Source of the DNA: Nonlabens sp. Hel1_33_55
Lineage (GTDB): Bacteria > Bacteroidota > Bacteroidia > Flavobacteriales > Flavobacteriaceae
NCBI RefSeq assembly: GCF_900101765.1
Contig: NZ_LT627735.1
Location: 2,008,501-2,072,500, forward strand
Direction of reading: 5' to 3'
DNA: 64,000 nucleotides
Part shown: in pieces, positions 19,801 to 23,845 of the stretch
Numbering within the stretch: the first letter of the stretch is position 1
Layout: each line of letters opens with the position of its first letter
Notes under the pieces: model-generated
Told to the model about the DNA's origin: nothing
The model's database searches: none
What the model saw: the letters and a program-made list of their open reading frames with translations, nothing else
Position numbers and translations under genes: made by a program

Positions 19801-20996
19801 TCATTGTTAGCCGTGTTTCCACCTTCGTCAATGTCAGTAATACCATCATTGTCGTCATCTAAATCTACAGAATCAGCTACACCGTCATTATCAAAATCTG
19901 GCCCGTCTACAAAATCATTGTTAACTATTGATGCTTCATTAATAGTTACACGAATTAAATTATCATTAGCACCATCTGTATCAGATACAGAAGCTAATGG
20001 AAAACCTGTAGGAACATCAGTTGCTGGATCGACCTCTCTAACAATAAAATCTTCTGATCCTAAATTTGGATTACGTGTTGCCTGAAATTGGTAAGAACCA
20101 TCAGAACCAGTGGTGGTAGTTGTAATTAGAGTACCATCTGGACGTTCAAGTCTCACAGTAACTCCCGATATAGGTGTACCATCATCACGACGCACCGTTC
20201 CACAGATTAAAGGCTGTGTAACAAAAACAGTTACCGGTTGTTGATATTGGGCTCTCTCTAAAACTAGTGCATAATAACGATCTGATTGTGCACCGTCTCC
20301 TACCTTACCTATTCTAAATGTAAATGAGTTTCTATTTTCATAGTAGTTACTGAACGTATATCTGGGATCTTCAGAAATTGGACTATCATTAGCAGATGGC
20401 GCAGTAGTATTATCAATGTTGCGACCGCGAATAATGTTACTCGTAGTGTTTCTTGTTATTTCAATTTCTGTAACAGCAGACCTTGTAAAAGCATCTGTTA
20501 AGGAAAGTTCCTGAAATTCCTGTAGTGGACCAGCGTTGTACAACGCACCATCAATATCAAAAGGAGTAGCGTAAAAACAAACGTTAGTCGCTGGTGTATT
20601 TGTACCACTTACTACTAGCTGTATTCTAAAAAGCGCACTTACCTCACCAGAAACGTTGGTTGTTATTCTAGGTTGAAATGCTCTAGGTAAACCGCTATCG
20701 TTTACATCAATATTTAGAAGTGATGTTCTGTTTAGTTCAAGAATAGTTACCAGTACATCAATCGCTGGATTCTGATTAATAGATCCCGCAGCATTTGCAA
20801 ATCGATATCTAGTACCGACAGCAAGAGGCGCTCCATTATTATCATTAACTGGAGCAGCATCAAAAGAAACTACATCAAAACAGTTCTCCCTTAAACAAGA
20901 ACGTGACTGACCTATCGCAGACAGCGACATAAGGCCTATAATAAATAAGAGTAAAAAACGAAATGAAGATTTTTTTACAAAAGTAGAGTTGCTCAT
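4896..20996 (-). CDS. Giant repeat adhesin with type B T9SS sorting domain (SprB-like)
   Basis: A 5366-residue secreted protein. Order: signal peptide (1-30, ending SLSAIGQ); N-terminal beta region (to about 260); a Cna-B/SdrD-like domain (about 262-360, CGTVRRDDGTPISGVTVRLE); a first Asp-rich thrombospondin-3-like segment (about 363-420); an Ig-like segment (about 480-575); thirty DUF11-type beta-sandwich units (about 579-4560); a long calcium-binding-like Asp-rich region with DxDxDG motifs in two related halves (about 4562-5255); and a C-terminal type B gliding-associated sorting domain (about 5262-5366, PVVYNGISPDGNNINDFL … IFNRWGVEVY … YYYIFNYIDLDGNGQSKAGYIYI). Such domains direct export through the type IX system with PorP/SprF help. 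It is SprB-like in size, layout and gene neighbours; orthology is not shown. The repeats are visibly richer in G+C than the flanks. A surface adhesion or gliding role is inferred. Confidence 0.93.
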   Translation of the reverse strand: MSNSTFVKKSSFRFLLLFIIGLMSLSAIGQSRSCLRENCFDVVSFDAAPVNDNNGAPLAVGTRYRFANAAGSINQNPAIDVLVTILELNRTSLLNIDVNDSGLPRAFQPRITTNVSGEVSALFRIQLVVSGTNTPATNVCFYATPFDIDGALYNAGPLQEFQELSLTDAFTRSAVTEIEITRNTTSNIIRGRNIDNTTAPSANDSPISEDPRYTFSNYYENRNSFTFRIGKVGDGAQSDRYYALVLERAQYQQPVTVFVTQPLICGTVRRDDGTPISGVTVRLERPDGTLITTTTTGSDGSYQFQATRNPNLGSEDFIVREVDPATDVPTGFPLASVSDTDGANDNLIRVTINEASIVNNDFVDGPDFDNDGVADSVDLDDDNDGITDIDEGGNTANNDNDGFPNRIDRDSDNDGCTDVIEGGFQDPDGDGQVGGQPVTVNANGLVTSGGGQTVNGAGDNYNIRPADGNNNGVSDAREAGTPIVITSQPQNDTAILAGNNSTQFSVAVTGSNPVYRWQVSSGGAFTNISNNANYSGVNTNTLTVTNAPASFNRNLYRVVVTSSSYKCSNVTSNSALLIVGSTLAITKSDRPGTYNSVNQTITYDVVVTNTGNSTLSNISLTDNNGTLSQSQIATLSAGSSVNLTSTHSITQAELDAGQVLNQISGTSTNTTGDTITDLSDDPDNNTNLDINGNGNPDDVTVTPLTVNNEISLIKNGTFNDENSDGLAQVGETISYSFTVTNEGNQTLTDIFITDPLFSNSASVGTLSGGPIDTLAPGDSDSTTFTATYPIQQSDIDNLQVTNQATATGTTPGGNQVNDLSDDNSNLEDDRTITNLPEDSEISIIKTARLNDENGDGFAQLGETISYSFTVTNTGATTLTNVTVTDPLLDGANGTLTGGPIATLTPGTEDSTTFTGSYTIQQSDIDALRVSNQATATGTTPDGDDVTDLSDDDSNLEDDRTITNLPEDSEISIIKTARLNDENGDGFAQLGETISYSFTVTNTGATTLTNVTVTDPLLDGANGTLTGGPIATLTPGTEDSTTFTGSYTIQQSDIDALRVSNQATATGTTPDGDDVTDLSDDDSNLEDDRTITNLPEDSEISIIKTARLNDENGDGFAQLGETISYSFTVTNTGATTLTNVTVTDPLLDGANGTLTGGPIATLTPGTEDSTTFTGSYTIQQSDIDALRVSNQATATGTTPDGDDVTDLSDDDSNLEDDRTITNLPEDSEISIIKTARLNDENGDGFAQLGETISYSFTVTNTGATTLTNVTVTDPLLVAPNGSLTGGPIATLTPGTEDSTTFTGSYTIQQSDIDALRVSNQATATGTTPDGDDVTDLSDDDSNLEDDRTITNLPEDSEISIIKTARLNDENGDGFAQLGETISYSFTVTNTGATTLTNVTVTDPLLDGANGTLTGGPIATLTPGTEDSTTFTGSYTIQQSDIDALRVSNQATATGTTPDGDDVTDLSDDDSNLEDDRTITNLPEDSEISIIKTARLNDENGDGFAQLGETISYSFTVTNTGATTLTNVTVTDPLLDGANGTLTGGPIATLTPGTEDSTTFTGSYTIQQSDIDGGTVSNQATATGTTPDGDDVTDLSDDDSNLEDDRTITNLPEDSEISIIKTARLNDENGDGFAQLGETISYSFTVTNTGATTLTNVTVTDPLLDGANGTLTGGPIATLTPGTEDSTTFTGSYTIQQSDIDALRVSNQATATGTTPDGDDVTDLSDDNSNLENDATTTPLPEDSEISIIKTARLNDENGDGFAQLGETISYSFTVTNTGATTLTDVTVTDPLLVAPNGSLTGGPITTLAPGTEDSTTFTGSYTIQQSDIDAGTVSNQATATGTTPDGDDVTDLSDDNSNLENDATTTPLPEDSEISIIKTATLNDENGDGFAQLGETISYSFTVTNTGATTLTDVTVTDPLLVAPNGSLTGGPIATLTPGTEDSTTFTGSYTIQQSDIDAGTVSNQATATGTTPDGDDVTDLSDDNSNLEDDATTTPLPEDSEISIIKTATLNDENGDGFAQLGETISYSFTVTNTGATTLTDVTVTDPLLVAPNGSLTGGPIATLTPGTEDSTTFTGSYTIQQSDIDALRVSNQATATGTTPDGDDVTDLSDDDSNLEDDRTITNLPEDSEISIIKTARLNDENGDGFAQLGETISYSFTVTNTGATTLTNVTVTDPLLDGANGTLTGGPIATLTPGTEDSTTFTGSYTIQQSDIDALRVSNQATATGTTPDGDDVTDLSDDDSNLEDDRTITNLPEDSEISIIKTARLNDENGDGFAQLGETISYSFTVTNTGATTLTNVTVTDPLLDGANGTLTGGPIATLTPGTEDSTTFTGSYTIQQSDIDGGTVSNQATATGTTPDGDDVTDLSDDDSNLEDDPTDTTVNQNAQISLIKVGVFNDENSDGVAQVGETISYSFVVTNTGNTTLTNILITDPLLVAPDGSLIGGPIVRLLPGQTDSTTFIGTYTLLLSDVNNLQVTNQATVIAQDPDNNDVSDVSDDNSNFEDDFTVTTFDSIDSITLIKIGTFNDENGDTLAQVGETISYSFIIRNAGNRTITNITLTDPLLEGVNGTLTGGPISALNPGMSDSTSFSGTYTIQQSDIDNLQVTNQATVTGQDPDNNDVIDVSDDNSPVENDATTTPLPDDSDISLLKESTFTDENGDGFAQLGETISYSFTVTNTGATTLTDVTITDPLLVAPNGSLTGGPIATLAPGATDTTTFTGSYTIQQSDIDAGTVSNQALATGTNPDGDDVTDTSDDPNNPTDNDPDGDGDPDDPTDTELPDDSDISLLKESTFTDENGDGFAQLGETISYSFTVTNTGATTLTDVTITDPLLVAPNGSLTGGPIATLAPGATDTTTFTGSYTIQQSDIDAGTVSNQALATGTNPDGDDVTDTSDDPNNPTDNDPDGDGDPDDPTDTELPDDSDISLLKESTFTDENGDGFAQLGETISYSFTVTNTGATTLTDVTITDPLLVAPNGSLTGGPIATLAPGATDTTTFTGSYTIQQSDIDAGTVSNQALATGTNPDGDDVTDTSDDPNNPTDNDPDGDGDPDDPTDTELPDDSEISLIKTANFNDENGDGIAQSGETISYSFTVTNTGATTLTDVTITDPLLVAPNGSLSGGPIATLAPGATDTATFTGSYTIQQSDVDAGTVSNQALATGTNPDGDDVTDQSDDDSNLEDDPTDTELPDDSDISLLKESTFTDENGDGFAQLGETISYSFTVTNTGATTLTDVTITDPLLVAPNGSLTGGPIATLAPGATDTTTFTGSYTIQQSDIDAGTVSNQALATGTNPDGDDVTDTSDDPNNPTDNDPDGDGDPDDPTDTELPDDSDISLLKESTFTDENGDGFAQLGETISYSFTVTNTGATTLTDVTITDPLLVAPNGSLTGGPIATLAPGATDTTTFTGSYTIQQSDIDAGTVSNQALATGTNPDGDDVTDTSDDPNNPTDNDPDGDGDPDDPTDTELPDDSDISLLKESTFTDENGDGFAQLGETISYSFTVTNTGATTLTDVTITDPLLVAPNGSLTGGPIATLAPGATDTTTFTGSYTIQQSDIDAGTVSNQALATGTNPDGDDVTDTSDDPNNPTDNDPDGDGDPDDPTDTELPDDSDISLLKESTFTDENGDGFAQLGETISYSFTVTNTGATTLTDVTITDPLLVAPNGSLTGGPIATLAPGATDTTTFTGSYTIQQSDIDAGTVSNQALATGTNPDGDDVTDTSDDPNNPTDNDPDGDGDPDDPTDTELPDDSDISLLKESTFTDENGDGFAQLGETISYSFTVTNTGATTLTDVTITDPLLVAPNGSLTGGPIATLAPGATDTTTFTGSYTIQQSDIDAGTVSNQALATGTNPDGDDVTDTSDDPNNPTDNDPDGDGDPDDPTDTELPDDSDISLLKESTFTDENGDGFAQLGETISYSFTVTNTGATTLTDVTITDPLLVAPNGSLTGGPIATLAPGATDTTTFTGSYTIQQSDIDAGTVSNQALATGTNPDGDDVTDTSDDPNNPTDNDPDGDGDPDDPTDTELPDDSDISLLKESTFTDENGDGFAQLGETISYSFTVTNTGATTLTDVTITDPLLVAPNGSLTGGPIATLAPGATDTTTFTGSYTIQQSDIDAGTVSNQALATGTNPDGDDVTDTSDDPNNPTDNDPDGDGDPDDPTDTELPDDSDISLLKESTFTDENGDGFAQLGETISYSFTVTNTGATTLTDVTITDPLLVAPNGSLTGGPIATLAPGATDTTTFTGSYTIQQSDIDAGTVSNQALATGTNPDGDDVTDTSDDPNNPTDNDPDGDGDPDDPTDTELPDDSDISLLKESTFTDENGDGFAQLGETISYSFTVTNTGATTLTNVTITDPLLVAPNGSLTGGPIATLAPGATDTTTFTGSYTIQQSDIDAGTVSNQALATGTNPDGDDVTDTSDDPNNPTDNDPDGDGDPDDPTDTELPNNNGSFSILKAADQTTFTNVGDVLTFSISVTNTSDQTLTNLTLTDDNADPGTLIPSSFASIAPGETVTATASHTITEADVRNKRAINSILGTATNPNGDTVNDISDDPNNPADIDQNGDGDPDDPTIVYFDSDGDGIPDPIDLDDDNDGITDIVELDGVNPDLDNDNDGVPAYLDDDDNDFFVGNEDGLIDPTTDLDGDGVPNHLDLDVDNDGIYDVVETGNIDLDADNDGMVDGPQGANGIPDAAEDGGVDGAGVSGDPLESDLDADDIPNYKDQDSDGDGITDNIESQSSDGYTPPLGVDADGNGVDDAYDTLGSPINPVNTEVDLNYTNQDSLPDYLDLDSDGDNVPDSIEGNDYNADGIPDVNPSGNDTDNDGLDDSFDGSIGDLDDPNGLLVDDSPFDLPNRDDLDDNPDFRDQDDDEDGLLTFEPGGADNDPAQGEDVNNDGDPTNDDTDGDGTPNYLDPIDDTALNDLDDDNDGIPDIVEVGSNPDIDNDGDGVPAYLDDDDNDDTVGNDDGVVNPEFDTDGDGIPNHLDLDSDNDGVYDVNETGNSALDANNDGMVDGPEGANGIPDAAEDGGIDGAGVSQAPRDTDLDNLPDYLDQDADNDGITDNVESQETFDYIAPSGNDVDNNGVDDAYDTNGSPIEEFDFDGDGAPDYIDTDADNDNVPDRLEGHDFDHNGVADVLPSGADVDIDGLDDNYDGDLNGFGDPDGLEVDGDPSVLPDLDGTEDVDYRDVDDDGDTVDTIYEDYDGDNDPTDQDTDSDGIPDYLDDNDDGDPFLTIDEGPDPDGDQNPNTGNTRDTDGDGIFDYLEFDEEEVTPLCEEPVVYNGISPDGNNINDFLVIDQIECYPDNNLSIFNRWGVEVYNTDNYGQNGNVFRGISEGRITVEQGDELPVGTYYYIFNYIDLDGNGQSKAGYIYIQR
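8086..9788 (-). repeat. Higher-order duplication, copy 1 (about four array-B units)
   Basis: Comparing positions 1668 bp apart (4 x 417), this stretch matches 9754-11456 at every diagnostic variant that I checked, including the Leu/Phe-type and Ile/Met-type silent differences that distinguish units. Just outside (ATATCAC versus ATGTCAC near 8083/9751; GGATCATC versus GGATCGTC near 9789/11457) the match breaks. Confidence 0.75.
9754..11456 (-). repeat. Higher-order duplication, copy 2 (about four array-B units)
   Basis: Partner of 8086-9788. Its right edge falls where array B meets the divergent unit, which suggests the duplication ended by recombination at that junction. Confidence 0.75.
13845..18490 (-). 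repeat. Tandem repeat array A of the adhesin (12 units of 387 bp)
   Basis: Twelve 129-residue DUF11 units starting SEISIIKTARLNDENGDGF. Junctions fall every 387 bp, with 18488, 18101 and 17714 measured directly and the series continuing to 14231. Units differ mainly at four short sites: TARLN/TATLN, DGANG/VAPNG, DALRV/DGGTV/DAGTV and the linker RTITNLP/ATTTPLP. The variants are shuffled between units, pointing to exchange within the array. The flanking units (about 13078-13844 and 18491-19260) are clearly more diverged. Confidence 0.93.
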
Positions 20997-21212
20997 TGAC
21001 TATTTTATTAAAATGATCCAATAGCACTAAGTAAGGGAACTCACCCATTTGCAAAACAAAATATGCATTTGATACTAATCCCCTAACTTTAGTAACATTG
21101 CCTTGAGACATATCGCCCCATAGACCCGCAAAATTAATCTAATTCCCATAGCAAGCAAATACTTTCGCTTTGCAAGGTAATTAAACGATTAAAGTGAAAT
21201 CATATTAAAACA

Positions 21213-21230
21213 AATTAACAATTGTTAATT
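21213..21230. promoter_or_regulatory. 18-bp perfect palindrome upstream of the adhesin gene
   Basis: AATTAACAATTGTTAATT reads the same on both strands and lies about 217 bases before the adhesin start codon. It has the size and symmetry of an operator for a dimeric regulator, but in AT-rich DNA this could be chance. Confidence 0.3.
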
Positions 21231-21317
21231 AATATGCAATCTATTATAGGTATTTCCCAAAAAACTAACAAAACATCCCAATTTGCTAACCTGTTATCAT
21301 AGTGGTTTAAGGCGTTT

Positions 21318-21333
21318 CGCTTTCGCGAAAGCG
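21318..21333. repeat. 16-bp palindrome, copy 2 (perfect)
   Basis: CGCTTTCGCGAAAGCG in the intergenic region between the adhesin and the tRNA. Confidence 0.95.
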
Positions 21334-21457
21334 ATCTATTCGTCATCTTCACACACATACTGTTTAAAAAACGAAAGGTCAGATCGCTGAAAAGATGAAC
21401 GCAAACTCCCTAAAGGATAGTTTACAGAAGATTTTAATAAGCATAAATTTGGGACAT

Positions 21458-21490
21458 AAAAAAAGCCTCTCAGTTTCCTGAAAGGCTTTA
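21458..21490 (-). terminator. Terminator of the initiator tRNA
   Basis: On the minus strand a hairpin AAAGCCTTTCAG – GAAA – CTGAGAGGCTTT is followed by a T-run, starting five bases after the tRNA 3' end. Confidence 0.85.
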
Positions 21491-21494
21491 TTAG

Positions 21495-21567
<73 letters not shown>

Positions 21568-21788
21568 ATGTAATGTTTTGTTTTTCTCTTTAGCTAAGTA
21601 GCCTGTAAGTAATAAGCTTACCTGAAAAACGATCCCATTTTTAATTGGGATGGCAAATATACAATGGTTTCTCCATTCCTGCAAGATATTCAATTAATAG
21701 ATTGCACAAATTAGTTAAACTATTCTCAAATCACATAGGGTTGGGACTTAAAGCATGATGACAGCCGTAAATTCAAATAAAAATAATT

Positions 21789-22253
21789 ATGGACGCTAAC
21801 GTAAAAACCGAAAAGTATCTTCAAAATATTCTTGAAAAAACCTATGATGCACAACGTGGATATTCCAATGCTGCAGAAGCTACTGAACACGTTCAACTAA
21901 AACGATGGTTTGCTAATCAAGGTGCTAAACGTACTAAATACGCAGCAAGTATCGCTGGTGAGATGAAAGGTATGAATGAACATCCAGAATTTGATGGATC
22001 ATTTACTGGAGACATGCATCGCGGCTGGATGAATATAAAAGCAGCACTTAGTAGTAACAAAGATGAAACTATACTTGAAGAATGTTTACGTGGTGAAAAA
22101 GCAGCTATTGATGAGTATGATCTAGTGTTGGAACATCGCGACGAATTACCACAAACAATAGTTAGTATTCTAGAGTCTCAAAAACAAGAGATCAAAGCAA
22201 CAGTTAGTAAGATAAAAAGGCTAGAAGATGTTGCCGATCATCTTGATGACTAA
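21789..22253 (+). CDS. PA2169-type four-helix-bundle protein (DUF2383)
   Basis: A 154-residue, soluble, all-helical protein. The N-terminal part (EKYLQNILEKTYDAQRGYSNAAEAT…LKRWFANQGAKRTKYAASI) and the later block EECLRGEKAAIDEYDLVLE match the ferritin-like DUF2383 family described from Pseudomonas aeruginosa PA2169. Family members are often stress-induced; their biochemical function is unsettled. It is a single gene, terminated 20 bases after its stop and convergent with the CPXCG gene. Confidence 0.85.
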   Translation: MDANVKTEKYLQNILEKTYDAQRGYSNAAEATEHVQLKRWFANQGAKRTKYAASIAGEMKGMNEHPEFDGSFTGDMHRGWMNIKAALSSNKDETILEECLRGEKAAIDEYDLVLEHRDELPQTIVSILESQKQEIKATVSKIKRLEDVADHLDD

Positions 22254-22273
22254 CAACCTAAACAAAACTAATG

Positions 22274-22297
22274 AACCGCTCCTTGAGCGGTTTTTTT
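22274..22297 (+). terminator. Terminator of the DUF2383 gene
   Basis: Stem AACCGCT / AGCGGTT with loop CCTTG, followed by seven T. The T-run overlaps the end of the convergent 59-codon gene. Confidence 0.85.
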
Positions 22298-22475
22298 ATT
22301 GCCCTATTTCGCTAGCTTCAAAGGACATCAATTCTCCATCATCAAAACTTACCGATACCTCTATAGGATTACAACATACCTCGCAATCTTCTACATAGGT
22401 TTGTGAATAGGCTGGATCCAGCAGCATACTTATTTCCTGCCAGCAATGAGGACATGAAAAGAAATATTCTATCAT
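22296..22475 (-). CDS. CPXCG-motif cysteine-rich small protein (59 residues)
   Basis: A 59-residue protein (MIEYFFSCPHCWQEISMLLD … EDCEVCCNPIEVSV … SEIGQ). It has two cysteine pairs, CPHC at residues 8-11 and CEVCC at 31-35, spaced as in the CPXCG family of putative zinc-binding proteins; the second pair is followed by the usual NPIEV. Its ATG overlaps the TGA of the TolC-family gene (ATGA), so it is translationally coupled to the efflux operon. Function is unknown; zinc binding is inferred from the Cys spacing. Confidence 0.88.
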   Translation of the reverse strand: MIEYFFSCPHCWQEISMLLDPAYSQTYVEDCEVCCNPIEVSVSFDDGELMSFEASEIGQ

Positions 22476-23845
22476 AAGGGTTGCGACATCAAATCACCGG
22501 CAAGTTGCAACAGCTGCAGTTCTGCTAGCTTTGCGTCATACTTGGCGAGGTTTCTAGTTGTTAATGCATTGGTCAGATTGATTTGTGCTTGTCGCAGGAC
22601 TATACTGGTAATTTGACCTAGACGATACTGCTCTTCAGACCTTTGAAAATTATTGCGGTTCGTTTCTAGGTTTTGTTGTTGTAGGCGATAGATAGCGAGT
22701 GCATTTTGGTAAGTCCCACGAGCGTTAGAAATGTCACGTGTTACTTGCTTTTCAATCTGTTGTAATCGTAGTTTTTCATTTTCGGCGGTGAGTTTTGCAT
22801 TCCTGATTCCAGTAATTCCTTGACCACCGTCAAAAATATTCCAGGTAAGTGAAGCTCCCAGATTAACCGCATCACTGGTGCTGGTTCTAGATGGGAAAAA
22901 TGGACTTTGGGGATCCTCTGCCCTATTCCATCCATAGCTACCACTCAGGCCTATTCTAGGAAGCAAAAGCGCCTTAGCCGTATTAATATCCCATTCACTT
23001 ATTTGCACATTACTGCGAGCCAGCATTAATCGCACATTATCATCAACCTCATCCAGATAACTCAAAATCTCAAGTTCTGGTCGTAGCGCAACTAAAGTAT
23101 CTACTACAAATGTCGCATCATCAATTTCCCTATTCATTACAAGGTTCAGGTCACGTTTAGCATTTTCTAGGTTTTGGCGGGCATTAAGAACATTGATACT
23201 ATCTGTATTAATATCTACTTGTGCGTTCAAAACCTCCAGCTTATTTACCTGACCGTATTCAAACTGATATTGCGCGCGCCTTTCTCTTTCTCGAGTATTT
23301 TCCAGAGTTTGTCTAAAAACCGAAAGATTTTCTGTGATACGCGCCACATCGTAATATACGGTCATGAGTTGCACAGTTGTATTCTCAATCACCTCTCTAA
23401 CCTGCAAGTCAGAAAGATTATACTGCTCCTTTAAAATCTTGTAATTATAATACCTGCCCAATCCATCAAACAATAGATAATCTGCTCCAATGCTTGCATC
23501 ATAACGGCGTGAGATCTGGTCATTCAAAACTACCGGTTGACGTGGTGCCACTAAAATTCCTAGACTATCTCTAGTAGAACCAAATTCTGTACGGCTGTCT
23601 GAATTGCTATAACTTGCCGTCGCACTACCAGTCACACTAGGCAAATATCCACTATTGAGGATGTCTTGGTTATTGTCTGCAACCTCCAGTTGATTGTTGG
23701 AAATCTGGATGTCAAAATTATTTTGAAGCATCAGCTCAACGGCTTGTTCCTTAGTCAGTAATGGTTCTGGTGCTTGTTGGGATTTCGCTTTCGCGAAAGC
23801 GAACAACATCAACCCCACCAAACATATTTGAAGCTTTCTATTCAT
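22472..23845 (-). CDS. TolC-family outer-membrane efflux channel
   Basis: The outer-membrane component of the efflux pump encoded directly upstream. After a Sec signal (MNRKLQICLVGLMLFAFAKAKSQ) there are two homologous halves of long helical hairpins, as in TolC: ALLTKEQAVELMLQNNFDIQISNNQLE early and the second half around NLGASLTWNIFDGGQG, with RSEEQYRLGQIT…LRQAQINL near the end. An open frame extends to 23890, but the Met at 23845 has a purine-rich AGAAGAAAG just before it and a proper signal peptide directly after it, so I chose it. That start overlaps the RND gene end by eight bases, giving 457 residues. Substrate unknown. Confidence 0.9.
   Translation of the reverse strand: MNRKLQICLVGLMLFAFAKAKSQQAPEPLLTKEQAVELMLQNNFDIQISNNQLEVADNNQDILNSGYLPSVTGSATASYSNSDSRTEFGSTRDSLGILVAPRQPVVLNDQISRRYDASIGADYLLFDGLGRYYNYKILKEQYNLSDLQVREVIENTTVQLMTVYYDVARITENLSVFRQTLENTRERERRAQYQFEYGQVNKLEVLNAQVDINTDSINVLNARQNLENAKRDLNLVMNREIDDATFVVDTLVALRPELEILSYLDEVDDNVRLMLARSNVQISEWDINTAKALLLPRIGLSGSYGWNRAEDPQSPFFPSRTSTSDAVNLGASLTWNIFDGGQGITGIRNAKLTAENEKLRLQQIEKQVTRDISNARGTYQNALAIYRLQQQNLETNRNNFQRSEEQYRLGQITSIVLRQAQINLTNALTTRNLAKYDAKLAELQLLQLAGDLMSQPL
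23786..23801. repeat. 16-bp palindrome, copy 3 (perfect)
   Basis: Inside the TolC-family gene, read as Ala-Phe-Ala-Lys-Ala at the end of the signal peptide, the same position as in the PorE-like gene. Confidence 0.95.

Larger units (their letters stand above)
20997..21457. other. Upstream region of the adhesin, no gene
   Basis: About 460 AT-rich bases between the adhesin start and the tRNA terminator. It holds an 18-bp palindrome (21213-21230) and one copy of the 16-bp palindrome (21318-21333). I could not place a convincing TAnnTTTG promoter: the best minus-strand candidate, TATTTTG near 21060, is one base short. Confidence 0.6.

Noticed and set aside
20997..21457. Mobile-element insertion near the tRNA as an integration site
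   Set aside because: No integrase, transposase or duplicated tRNA 3' end is visible on either side.
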